This document shows positions 44,813-55,830 of a stretch of DNA of 64,000 bases, one piece after another. The DNA lies in NCBI GenBank assembly GCA_963691815.1, contig OY829648.1:18689693-18753692 (forward strand), in the 5' to 3' direction. How positions within the stretch are numbered: position 1 is the stretch's first letter; the number at the start of each line of letters is the position of its first letter. Source of the stretch: Echiichthys vipera. Its lineage: Eukaryota > Chordata > Actinopteri > Perciformes > Trachinidae. The translations under genes and the position numbers were made by a program. Under the pieces are notes generated by a model. The model did no database searches. It was given only the letters and a program-made list of their open reading frames with translations, and was not told the origin of the DNA.

Positions 44813-46038
44813 CCATCCACCTTTTACCCTGATACGGTATTTTTTAATTTTTTATTATTTCCTACTTTCATACATCATCATACACTTAGTCATTTACAGC
44901 AGCGTTGATGGCTGATTTAGTTTACCATTACAATATATGGAAACGGCCTACTGAGTCAACTAGCAGGTAGAGAAGGGTCAGGAAAGTTATTCTACACCCT
45001 TATTCAGGGGTGTATGAGAGTGTACCACCAGCCTTTCTTTCAATAGGTTACATCAAGGGTGCATTCTACTACTGAGTGAACATGTATAACTTTCTGGTTA
45101 TCATAACATTGGATGTATGTTGAAAGGTAATAATACAGACTCATGAAAATATTATCTTATAATAACACTTAACACTAATCAAACCACATATCCACTGAAC
45201 TGGTGTGCAGCACGAAAGAGTCGTGTGTAAGTGTGAGCGTGCAGGCATACTGGTCTAATTTCGTTGAGATTTAGGATAGATCTAATCATCTTAAGTGTAA
45301 ACATTTAAAATTATTTCAACTTAAATGAATAAATAAATAATTAAAGAACATTTTTCTCAAGTGCTTTCATGAAGTAAATTGCTTTTTCATCATCATTAAT
45401 ATTTCACCGCACAAAATGTGTCAGCTTTTGTTCATATCAGCTTAAGTGTGGCACTGAGTTTTGATGTTACTGATGAACAAAAGGGACGCAAGCAATTATT
45501 GATGCATGCCACAAAAATCTGTGTATGAATGTTTCATGCATGACGCCCATTGTTTCCAATTATAAGCATGTGAGATAAAAATGCATGCACCCTCTACTGC
45601 ACTGTACAGCCCTGTATGAAAAAATAAAACATTCATAATAAAGCATATGTCATGTCACCTTGACTGGTAGCAGGTGAACTTGATATATGATATTTGTACA
45701 AGAGGTCAGCTTTCATTTCTGGCATTATTCATATCTTCTGATGCAAAACAACCTTTTGTGTTACACAGTACATGCACAGGCAAACTTCAATGCATAAATA
45801 TTCGTGGGAAAGTGGGAAACCATGCAACAGACATCTACATGTACCTGTTGCATGGTAATTACTTTAAAAGAGAACTAAAGAACGCCATTTAATCAACTAG
45901 TGAGAGATTGTGTGTGAAACATTCTTGTATGCATGCAAAGACAGTACAGAAAGAGTTACAGCAGACAGCAAAAGTGATAGAAAGCTGAAGTTGGTAACTT
46001 TCTATGGAAAAAGTTTTTTTTTTCATATTAGTTTAAAC
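44809..46038. other. Unique sequence, candidate conserved element
   Basis: The stretch 45350-45620 is repeat-free and contains an 11-bp inverted pair, CTTTTGTTCAT (45425-45435) and ATGAACAAAAG (45473-45483). It also has several TGCATGC words. It may be a conserved non-coding element, but the evidence is compositional only. Confidence 0.4.
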
Positions 46039-46051
46039 TGTCACTATATCC

Positions 46052-46385
46052 ATGGGCTACACGGTGGTGTAGTGGTTAGCACTGTTGCCTCACAGCAAGG
46101 CCTGGGCCTTTCTATATGGAGTTTGCATGTCCTCCCTGTGTCTGCGTGGGTACTCTGGTTTCCTCCCACAATCCAAAGACATGCATGTGTTAGGTTAATT
46201 GATGACTCTAAAATTGCCCATAGGTGTGAATGGTTGTCTGTCTATGTTCGTCTCTATGTGCCCTGCGATAGACTGGCGTCCTGTCCAGGGTGTACCCCGC
46301 CTCACGCCCAATGTCAGCTGGGATCGGCTCCAGCACCCCTCGCGACCCCGACCCCGGGATAAGCGGCTGAAGATGAATGAATGAA
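46052..46385 (+). mobile_element. tRNA-like SINE, copy 3, with 13-bp target duplication
   Basis: The head GGGCTACACGGTGGTGTAGT, then GGTTAGCACTGTTGCCTCAC, carries an A-box-like region. The B-box segment is deleted (CAGCAAGGCCTGGGCCTTTC). The body continues through GGTTTCCTCCCACAATCCAA, GATGACTCTAAAATTGCCCA and GCGTCCTGTCCAGGGTGTAC. The 3' end CCCCGGGATAAGCGGCTGAA, then GATGA, leads into (ATGA)n. TGTCACTATATCC lies immediately before the element (46039-46051) and again after it (46386-46398), an exact 13-bp duplication that shows target-primed insertion in this orientation. Confidence 0.9.
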
Positions 46386-46398
46386 TGTCACTATATCC

Positions 46399-47869
46399 TG
46401 ACAGCACAATGAGACAGATGATCTGTGAAAAGGCTCTACCTCCCTCTTCTGTTCCTGTCACAGAGCCTTCTCTGTGTGCTCCCTATGGCATCTGCTAGTT
46501 TCCACCGTGCCCAAAGAAAAATAACCACTCACAGCCAAGCTAGTCTCTGATGCAGTGTCAATAAATATTATGTGACTGTATTGTCTGTTTGTTATATAAA
46601 GTGTTTTCAGAAACATATTTGAGTGTACAGTTTAGCTGTAAAAGAAGAAAGTTTATGACCATTTATGCCTAGTTTCACAGTATATGTCATTCATGAGTAG
46701 TCATTGACACCATGTCAGAGAGTGTTTGCTCTGATTGGTTGTCAGGCGCAGTGGATCTAGCAGATCCCATTAGGAGCAGTGGTAGAGCGACATAACTATT
46801 TCACATACCGTCTCTCTTGTGCTGTCAGGATAGAGGGAAAGTTTCAGCAAATATGAAAAAGAAATGTTAGAAAGTTTGCAACTACAGCTTTAGGTAAGAA
46901 AGAAAGAAAGAAAGGAAATTGAACATAAAAAAAGCAAATCACTGAACACATGAGCTGATGACGATGAGTGCTTCCTGTCCTGCACACCGACCTTCAAAGA
47001 GTGGTCGCAGACTTGCATCGGATCAGGCCACGCAGCGCAAAACCCCTCTGGATACCCTAATGATCTAGCTAATCAGGTTAAGAAATGTTTTTAATAAGCC
47101 CTTTAATTTATTCAAATATTCAATCCACATTCCTCATTTCATTTGAAATAATGAGAGACAAGGAGAGAGGTGCAGACACGGGGGAGAGTTAGAGACTATG
47201 TGAGAGTGAGAGAGAGCAGCTAAAGAAAAGAGGAAGGGAATGAATCAGAGAGGACAAAATGTAATTTGTAAGCCTATTCAGACAGCCAATGCCTGAAATA
47301 AGAATTAACAGAGAATGTAGAAGACTGCTCTTTAATTGGACAAGGCCACTCTTGACATTTTCAAGCCAAACTTCAACAATGATGATGGGAGAGGATGTGT
47401 CATAACTGCAAATTATTCTCTCTGCCACCAGAGCAGATTCACAAAGCCTTTTTTATTCTTTCACCTTATTTGCATTATCTTTTATTTCGACTGCTGTCCT
47501 TTAAATTAATGCTGACACGATTCTCAATTCTCACTCAAGGATGGGTAGGCATAAACCCACATAAAGCATATTTATTCTTTATTTCACTTTGGAATTTGAA
47601 CTCAGGTGGCTCCATTTGACTTTACAGTATAACAATGTAAATGGTTGGACAGTTGGATGTAAGAAAAGAGACAAGCCTAGCACAGTTATGTTGATTTCTG
47701 TTTTCTGAGTTGCATGCCTGGGGGCTTGGTGCCCAACCAAAATAACTTATATGTATACGCCTAATTAAAAGATGACAAAGGCTATTTACACCCTGGTATA
47801 CGTAAATATCAATGTATGCTATTTGTACCAGAATGTAAATAGACACTCCATTACTCCATTGACAGTATA
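46399..47869. other. Unique sequence
   Basis: No gene is recognised. A short (GAAA)n patch lies at about 46897-46915 and a GAGAGA-rich patch at 47160-47220. Confidence 0.5.
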
Positions 47870-48335
47870 TAAACTTCTCCATAGCACCATGGAACACTTG
47901 CAATTAATAATCTATACTCTTACAGACCTGGACACTTATCTACTTATTTTTTGTACAATAACTTTATCCAGCACTTAAGTGCAATCATTTAATCTTACTG
48001 CTCATTTCTGTCATATACAGTCACACATATTTTGTCTTATATATTTCCTATACATTTAACTTATCTGATTTAACATACAGTAAATTTTATTTTACCTGTA
48101 TTTTTACATCTACCTCACATATATTAGAGTCATAAGAGTTTATTGCTTACTGTTTATTGTTTTTTATACTTTTTTTTTTTTTTTTACTATTTATTTATTT
48201 ACTAAGTTTACTGGCTATCCTTTACTGTATTTTTTATACCTCCCTTGTTTTTTTTGTAAGCTGCTGGAATTTTAATTGCCTTGCGGGAGTCATCCCAAAG
48301 GATCAATAAAGAGAACTCTAAGTCTAAGTCTAACA
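47870..48335 (+). mobile_element. LINE/SINE 3'-terminal region with (AAGTCT)n tail
   Basis: The right end AATTGCCTTGCGGGAGTCAT, then CCCAAAGGATCAATAAAGAG and AACTCTAAGTCTAAGTCTAA, is the typical ending of a teleost non-LTR retroposon: a stem-like motif, AATAAA and a short tandem tail. The preceding AT-rich 400 bp, including a T16 run at about 48169-48184, is probably its 3' UTR. No RT coding sequence is visible upstream, so this is a heavily 5'-truncated copy. Confidence 0.55.
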
Positions 48336-50224
48336 ACTAAAAGAGGCAGGGTGATCTACATTCTTGCCAGATGGCTCCACCCACTCCCAATGAGAGTATG
48401 AGGGTGTGAAAGCCACAAACCTGGAGCTCATCTCATCATGGGAGACTGAGGGCCTATCAGAGATTTCATTTTGAATGGAAGATGCAAAGACAGAGAGGTT
48501 ATGAGTTTGTGCGTGTGTCATCATGGCAAAATGTGGTCATGGAGACACCTACTGTAGTGGGAAGCAGCACAGAGGCGGTTTTAAGTATTTATTGGTATTT
48601 ATTTAGGTGTCTGTCCATCGGTCTGTCGATTTCCAGATTTTGTCACCGTGATAGCATTGCAACCATACAAGAAACAGTCATGAAACATTACTGGTAAGAT
48701 CAAAGTGAGGGCCAAGTTCAAAAATGGCTGCGATCCAAGCAAGGAGGCTGGAAGTAGGGCAAAACCAATGCACTAATGCATTCATGTCCGAAGAACCAAC
48801 CGTTCAGATAAATTAGCCTCCTGTGATGAATTACTGGCAGCTATGGCTGTGATCTAGAGGTTTTCGCTTGGCAAATGCTTATTCAAAACAGCAGTGGTGT
48901 ATAGTGGTTAGCTTGGTGGTTAGAACAGAGAGTATTTCTGTATTGCAATGAACAGCATTGAAGGCTTTTCCTTTTTCAATGGAATAGATTTTTGAGATGG
49001 TTCTGTGTAACAAACTGACACTTCAGATTAATAGAAGCTAGGTCTCCACTTTAAGGAAGCCAATTAGAGAGTATTTTCTGTCTGAGATAATCTTCCCAAA
49101 ACTGTGTGACATGGATGAGAGGGTCTTTGAGCAAGGCATTGCACCCCTGACAACTCAAAGGGAGCTGAAATTGCCTAAAGCAGAAAGAGTTGTATAAACT
49201 CTTTGAACAGTATACAATGTATGTGTATGAACCATGGTAAAAAAATAAATAAAATAATGCAAGCTAAATAAAATTCAGGGACAAATCAAGGTTCTGAAAA
49301 AATGGCCTCTAATCCACATGGCCCTATCACTAGATTTTTCCCTTACTGTACACATACTCTGTCAGGTAAAGGAACATTTCCTGCTGACTAAGAGACTCAG
49401 TAACTCTGCATGACTCATCTCACATCTACTGTCCTCAACAGTTGGAGCTGTGGAGAGAAACCAACCGGAGAACCAGTGAACACACCAAAGCAATCAATAA
49501 TAACGGCAGCTAGGAAAGGTCAGTGGAATACACATGCACAAAGGTTCAATAATACTTTAAACCTGGGAAACTCCTTGTCATTTCCAAGATGCTGCCAGGC
49601 AAAAGTCAGATGTGCCATTACTTGGCCCTGACAGTTTCAACGGGTGTAAGACATTTGTTCTTTAGCCTGTGATAACTAATTCAGATTTATGTGCCATTTG
49701 GAGGCTGATTATATTATTGACTGTACATAATTCCCACACGCTTTTTAGATAAAATCAAATGGATGTGTTTACAGGGATTAAAGCAAAAAAAAAACCTTTT
49801 AACTGAATTTTTTTTCAGCTGAAGTTGTATTGCCTATCTAAAATTAGTATTTGTAAAACTGTTTTCAAATTGATCTGACAGATCCACATTCCCACAAAGA
49901 GAAAGGTTCCTCACCTTTATAGTACGTTGAAAAAAGTCATAAAAAAGTCATAACGACAGGTGTGTCACTAGCTATTGAAAACATTGGAAGTCAGAGTCCT
50001 TTTCAGAAGGGTGTTCGGGCTGATGAACATGCAATTGTGATGTAGTTGGGGCAGACCTACTGAGTAGTTTAATGTTTATGTTAAGGATAGGAAAGGTCAC
50101 CACAGACACCAGCAGCCAGAATGAGACATTAGAACAGCCTATAGCCTCAGAAACACTGACATGCACCGACCCAATGTCAATTGGACTTGGTTGAATCCAC
50201 TTTAGGTCTCCTGAAACTGTGCAA
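48336..50224. other. Unique sequence
   Basis: The phrase TCTTTGAGCAAGGCATTGCA, then CCCCTGACAACTC at about 49122-49155, resembles the body of a tRNA-derived teleost SINE (CTTGAGCAAGGCA...CCCC), but no tRNA-like head was found. No gene is recognised. Confidence 0.5.
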
Positions 50225-51020
50225 GCTAGAAGCCATCCCTGCTCAGACGGACGTTTTCTCCTCTGACCGGTGTTTGCGTGACCCTGTTAACAGGCCACTT
50301 TCAGCTGAAAGCGTCTGCCGTTGCAGTAGTGACGGCAGATGTTAATAACAGGAAGAGAATACGTAGCTGTCCTTGTGAATGCCTCTATGTTTCATTATAA
50401 TGTTAAACAAAACGTTACCGACCTGATCAGTCTTTATAGTTTTGTCTGAGTCAGTGTGTCAGTCGTATCTTGTATGTTGTTTGTTGTTACGGTTGACAGG
50501 CAGAGAGCGAGTTGCTCCTCCTGATAATATCTATCTCTAATTAATTTTCTAAATTAATCTTTTTGTCATTGAAACCTGCTTGTGTAAACACGAGCGCGTA
50601 TACTTTAGTTCACCACAAAAAAAATTTTTTTTAGGAGATTTGTAGTCATTTATGGGAAAATAAATGAAAGTCAAGAAGTGAACCCATGCACCACCAGCCA
50701 CGTACCTTTTTATTCAGTCTATGAGTATCTCTCTTAAAATTACAATCCTGTTTTCATCATCTGTCACTACAGCTACAACAGTAGAGGCACTCAGCTGAAA
50801 GTCGCCAGTTAACAGAGTCACTCATGAAACCGAAACACCGGCAAGTCAGTCTGCTTCGAGTTTGATTTCGAAGTTATCACTTGTCAGTGTGGACACAATT
50901 TTGCGGTTTTCACTGTTACAATGTCTACTGTACTGGGCTATTTTCATCATCATTATGTTTTTTTTTTATTAGATGGCACAGAGATCCGGGGCCCCCGAAT
51001 GCCCAGGTCTAATGACGCGC
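50225..51020. repeat. Possible DNA-transposon relic, includes family C copy 1
   Basis: The segment 50480-50600 (TTGTTGTTACGGTTGACAGG, then GAAACCTGCTTGTGTAAACA) matches 52985-53115. CTTTCAGCTGAAAG (about 50299-50312) is a perfect palindrome, and CTGCCGTTGCAGTAGTGACGGCAG has paired ends. CpG words are commoner than in the flanks. No ends or duplication are defined and no coding sequence is recognised. Confidence 0.35.
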
Positions 51021-52361
51021 CTGTCTACCTCTCTCACCCAAGTGAGCGGGCAGTACCGAAGAGAGTGGGGTTTAGATCGGAGCTGACATTAGCTTACATT
51101 AATGTACATGGGCAAATAACTCAGACAATGCACAGGCAATGTCCGTCACACACCCTGGCAAGCTAGCTGCAGGCTAGAAGCCAGATGGAGTCGTATGACC
51201 GCTGTGGATCATATCGCGACCCGTTTCACAAAGACAAGACCACCAAATCGTTTTTAAAAGTCAATCCTCACGTTAACTTAACAGCACCAATATAGACTGC
51301 AGAAATCAGAAAATACATTATTGGTCACCCGTTCCTCAGTCAAAAATAGTATTCTGTTGTATCGCATCAAGTCCAAGGAAACTTTTAAAGCAATAAAGAT
51401 CCAAACTTTTCAACGCTTGTTCCTTGTCCTTGTCAGTCTCTAAACCGTGCAAGTTATGTGGCATAGTCAACCTACTGTTGTTAAACGATTACCAAATTAG
51501 CATAAAAGATGGCACCAATGATGGAAACAAATAGCCTCTCCATTGTAGGTTGGTAACGTGCATTATTGGGCAGACACTTACCGAGCTGCAGTGTTAACAA
51601 GCTTTTTATTAATAAAGTTGGTCTGATTAATACACAATGTAGCGTTCATTATGGTGGTATGTTATACTGTACATACAGTTTTAATCTTGCTCTGCCTCAG
51701 GCAATAAAACGCAGGAATATTTTTCATAGAAATATATGTATTTCAAATATAATAACAGGAAACTGTAAGTACTGAGTCCAATTGATGGAAATCTATGGTG
51801 GCGACTGAGAACTTTAATCCCTGTGTATAAAAAATGCTTGCCTTCACAATGCATAATGACGCACACTTGCTGATTTACTGACAAATAAAGATGAGTGGCT
51901 TATGAGCCGGTTACGACTGCAGCACACTGTTCTCATGGTTCATTTGGATCTCTGGGAACAGGGAAATAAAAAAGCGCAAGTTGCATCAAGGTCCTGTTTC
52001 CCAAATGTAATTGGTGCTGATGACTATTGACTGCACTCATGTTGTCATGCATAAGGGCACCTAGTGAGAATGAAAATGCTTTAATTTCAGCCACAGTCCG
52101 ACCTTCTGACGCTGCATCAAGTGCCTCCGGAACATGTTGTCACTCTGCGGCCTTTTTGGCCCTTTTAATGCCCACACTGTGCTCTCCAAACAACATTTTT
52201 TTTTCTTTTTTTTCCAAAAAGAAATTCACCTTTTGAAGTGAATCCTACGCACAGTTTAATAATTGAGGCCCCTTTTCAGGACTCATCTCAAGGAGAGTAG
52301 TGTAGGACAGATGCCTTCTGACACATCTTGAACCCTGGCATTCCCATTGTCTCTGCTCCCA
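51021..52361. other. Unique sequence
   Basis: No gene or repeat is recognised. T-rich patches lie near 52195-52212. Confidence 0.5.
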
Positions 52362-52530
52362 CTATTATTATTATTATTATTATTATTATTATCATTATTA
52401 TTATTGTAATCTCTTTTCCAAGGGAGACCTGGCCAAGAGAGGCAGCAGCAGAGTTACAACATATAGTTACAAACATAGCACAAGGAAAAAATCTATAGAA
52501 TACAAAATAGGCAACACAATGTACAATACC
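52362..52530 (+). mobile_element. (ATT)n and adjacent retroposon fragment
   Basis: (ATT)n occupies 52362-52406. The following AATCTCTTTTCCAAGGGAGA, then CCTGGCCAAGAGAGGCAGCA, is a sequence I associate with dispersed teleost LINE 3' UTRs. The array fits a retroposon tail on the minus strand. Identification is from memory. Confidence 0.5.
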
Positions 52531-53453
52531 TCATATCAATTACAAATAAAAGTAATAAAAGGGATGTTTATTTCAGCAGCTTGATCGCTTTAAATTTGAA
52601 TTGCAAACATGAGCTGTTACGAAATCGGTGTTGTTTAATGTATGAGGATTGAGAGTATAAGTGAATCTTTATGAGCCTAACTTGATGATGGTCGCCTGGT
52701 CTGTTACCATGAAGCCACTAGTTTAAATCCCTAGGCCAGAGACATGCACTCCATCAGCAGTACTGCTGTCAAGGTGCCCTGATGCAAGAATCTTTTATCT
52801 TTTGAGAGATTTTTCCTCGATGATTTGTGTGATTCCTATCTTGCACATTATGTGGCCTGTTCAGCGCAGGGATAATGTTCTCCAATCTATAGGACCGTTT
52901 TTGCGGATGCACACCACTACATCCGGTTTAGGCAGAGAATAAGTTTGGGATCATTTCACACTTGAAAAAGAAATGCTTGTTACGTTATTTTTGTTGTTGT
53001 TACAGTAAATAGGAAGAGAGTGAGCCACTCTTCCTGATATTCTATTTCTATAAATTTTTAAATAAATCTATTTTTCTTTGAAACCTGTTTGTGTAAACAC
53101 GTATGTCACTTAGAATTTTATGCACTACTTTGAATTGATTAAATAGTAACTTATTCATGGTAAATTGCGAGTGTATTGCCTAAAACACACACACACATCT
53201 CGTCTCTCTCTCTCTCTCCCCCTCACCGACGCATGCACACTTAAACACAAACACACACACCCACCCCTGTTGGATTACCACACCCAATAGGTTGACCCCA
53301 GACATAATACATATTTTGCCAAAATAACGCAATTTATAATAATTTTTTACGCAAAATTATAAAAAAACCCCATTTAATCTGATTACTCAATAAATCAATG
53401 AAAAAATCGGTATAATACGAGCTTACAAAAAGAGTCAATAGCTGCAGCCCTCG
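52531..53453. repeat. Family C copy 2 and flanking unique sequence
   Basis: 52985-53115 (TTGTTGTTACAGTAAATAGG, then GAAACCTGTTTGTGTAAACA) matches 50480-50600 with many substitutions. Around 52690-52790 the words GTTTAAATCCCTAGG and GTCAAGGTGCCCTGATGCAA hint at a very old tRNA-derived SINE. A CA/TC-rich patch lies at 53188-53265. No gene is recognised. Confidence 0.45.
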
Positions 53454-54365
53454 CAGTGTTGTCACGATACCAAAATTATGACTTCTGTTCGATAACTGCC
53501 TAAAATATCTCGATACCGATACCGAAATATCATCAAAAGTAATGGTATAAAATATTAGATGACAGAATAAAACAAAATCAAAATATATATTTGTTAAAGC
53601 TACTGAGATTTATTGCTACTTATCTTGTTATAACAACAATGAAATGATTATGCAGCTGTTTAAAAAATAAAAAAGATTTGTCACTGACATGGACATATGA
53701 AATCAAGAACATGTTCGTTATTAACTGAACAATTCTTTGGCCAATTAAAGGTTCTTGGTGTTGTGTTGTTGATCAGCAGACTTGTAAACACCAGCGCATG
53801 TTATGGCAAAGTTAATTTCACCAGTGTAAACCTTGCGTTTGCATACAGAGATGTGTGAACCACATCAGACAGTTAAACAGTTAGCTTTACCCCTGACTGC
53901 CTCGTGCAACTCTGACGGTGAAAAAAGTTCACTTGTCACAACATAAACACTCGCTTGCATTAACGTTACATCCAGGGATGTTATCTGTCGCTAACCTACA
54001 GCTCTTTGAACTCTTTGAACAAGTCTGCATGTCTGTCAGCTCGATGTTTCTCCAAGCCGGTAATTGGTCAGACTTCCATATTTCGCTACGTGCGTTCGCT
54101 TTTTCAACAAAACTAGGACGGTCGGCAGGAGCGCTCAAGCCACTGTCAGCCATGTCTTTCTCGCTCTGTGAGTGACATGTCACTATGAAACCACGCCCAC
54201 TCTGGCTGCAGGCAGTGAGGGAGCAGAGAGAAACTGCACACAGACACGCTTCCCTGCTGTGGCACAAAGTTCATACAGTACCGAAAATACAACGTTAAAA
54301 AGTATAGTTTTTTAATGGCTGGGTACCGTGGTAACTTTCTAGTATCGGTATACTGTGCAACACTA
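53454..54365 (-). mobile_element. Deleted hAT element with near-perfect 8-bp duplication
   Basis: 912 bp. The left end CAGTGTTGTCACGATACCAA and the right end, which reads TAGTGTTGCACAGTATACCG on the opposite strand, are imperfect inverted repeats. Both are followed by clusters of CGATACC/GGTATCG-type words. AGCCCTCG (53446-53453) and AGCCCTAG (54366-54373) flank the element with one mismatch, as expected of an older hAT insertion. The interior holds the start of a transposase frame on the minus strand and then stops, so it is non-autonomous. Confidence 0.85.
53929..54154 (-). pseudogene. hAT transposase N-terminal fragment
   Basis: Within the element the minus strand reads MADSGLSAPADRPSFVEKAN, then ARSEIWKSDQLPAWRN, from an ATG near 54154. 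An N-terminus with (N)ARSEIWKxF resembles ZBED1-like hAT transposases, where the BED-type zinc finger follows directly. Here the frame departs from that pattern within about 15 residues of SEIWK and ends in unrelated sequence, so no zinc finger or catalytic domain is present. The assignment is tentative but agrees with the transposon ends. Confidence 0.5.
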
Positions 54366-54373
54366 AGCCCTAG

Positions 54374-55098
54374 CAATAATGTTTATCTGATGAACAGGTT
54401 GTACCTTGTATAATAGCCTCAACCACCAACCAGTGTATGACCATGTGCTTGGATGGTGCCTGTAGTGTAAAGTTTCCTGAGTGGTCGCTAAGACTAGAAA
54501 AGTGCTATATCAATGCAGTCCATTTACATGTCCAACTCATTAAAACAGAGCTCCTGATTTTTTCCCTTCACATTCCAGTAGGCGTTTACAGACTTTGCTG
54601 AGTATTTCATAACTGCACATCAAAATATGAAATGTGGGGTGCCAATGCTTGCCTCTAAGTTAGAGCTCCTGCTGCTTAATTGAATTAGATCTGTCAACAT
54701 ACAGGCATGTGTGATGAAGGGGCTGTAGTCGATATTCTGAACGTTAATATAGCCGCAAGAAAATCTTTGCTATGTAAGGATATGTGGAGTAATGGTGTCC
54801 TGAACAGAGAAGGAAGTCACTCTCCCTCTGTGTGTGTTGTAGTCTGAGTTTCTCTGTTTGTTTTTAGTAACAGTTAGTCTGGCTGCACATGCATGTTAGT
54901 GCATGTGAGTGTCTTGTGCAAGGGCAGTCGTTGGTATTTGAGTTAGGATACTGTCAGTGAAAATAGCGTGGAGGCAATCTTTTCTTCAAAATTTCGAGTA
55001 CAAGACCTTACCTCAGTTTATTAGAATTTCCATATTAATAAATGTCCAGTTTACAGAAGCAGCTGATGTATCAAAAGGATTTTAATTATGATCATTTA
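54374..55098. other. Spacer with a retroposon tail
   Basis: TGTAGTGTAAAGTTTCCTGA, then GTGGTCGCTAAGACTAGAAA and AGTGCTATATCAATGCAGTC at about 54462-54521, matches the order of words in a common teleost SINE/LINE 3' end (TAAAGCRCTTTGAGTGGTC..AAGCGCTATATAAATGCA). The rest is unique. Confidence 0.55.
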
Positions 55099-55106
55099 GC
55101 TTAGAT

Positions 55107-55830
55107 CAGGGGTGACCACACTTTTTCAGTTTGCAAATTCCTTTTAATATGATGATGTCAAAATGATCTACCTACTATAAAAATGCAAAACATATATTTA
55201 TTTGTAAATATATTAAAAATGCTTAACATGTACAATTCAAGTTGGTGTTCCTTGCATAACATCTTGAACCCATATTGCACAATACAACTCTGTACATATC
55301 TTGTAATCACCTCACTCTGATGACTTGCACTGAATAGAATCAGCCAGGGATGCATAGTCCAGACAGTAGCTACTGAGAGCCAGCCTCAAGCACACTTCAA
55401 AGTGATCATCAGTGATGGTGGAACGATATTTGGATTTAACAATCTTCATGTGCGAAAAGACTGACTCACATAAATAAGTGGAGCCGAATAATGCAGTCGA
55501 GGTTCCTCATGGCGGGTTACTTTTCCTCTATGAGCAAGTTCCAAAACTGTCCATGAACCTTGGAATTGAGTTTAATGTCAGCTTGTAGTGTCAGTATCTC
55601 ATCCTCCACTCAAGACAAGTTCAGGTGATAGTTTTTTCTCCTTTCACCTTTCTCCTTCTCAGTTCACTTTTCGGAGGGTAGTCAATATCGTAGCTTTTAT
55701 GAACAGTCCGGAAATGCCGCTCCACGTTTCCCTTCCTCAGAATGGCAATGGTAGACTTGGAGATTAGGCATATGCACTTCTTATAGGACATTGTGAAAAA
55801 AAGTCCCCTTCCCATTCGGTATAGAGTGGT
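55107..55830 (-). mobile_element. Deleted hAT element, GTF2IRD2/ZBED-like lineage
   Basis: A left end CAGGGGTGACCACACTTTTT begins at 55107. GCTTAGAT precedes it as a possible duplication. Minus-strand coding follows, with the N-terminal and C-terminal parts of a transposase joined and the catalytic middle missing. No matching right end was found up to 56240, so that side is truncated or diverged, and the end coordinate given is the end of the recognised coding similarity. Confidence 0.65.
55330..55815 (-). pseudogene. hAT transposase: BED finger fused to C-terminal domain
   Basis: From 55815 the minus strand reads MGRGLFFTMSYKKCICLISK, then STIAILRKGNVERHFRTVHK and SYDIDYPPKSELRRRKVKGE. This is a BED-type zinc finger of the C..C..H..H form (one Cys position reads Ser) found in GTF2IRD2, ZBED5 and EPM2AIP1-related hAT proteins. 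Immediately downstream come LQADIKLNSKVHGQFWNLLI, RLYLCESVFSHMKIVKSKYR, STITDDHFEVCLRLALSSYC and LADSIQCKSSE, the hAT C-terminal dimerisation region. The roughly 400 residues between them, with the catalytic core, are deleted. Stops are present near the junction and at EEK*PAMR. It is non-functional. Confidence 0.8.

Noticed and set aside
55330..55815. Host GTF2IRD2 or ZBED gene
   Set aside because: The coding sequence has stops, lacks the catalytic middle and sits beside a hAT terminal repeat, so it is a transposon relic.
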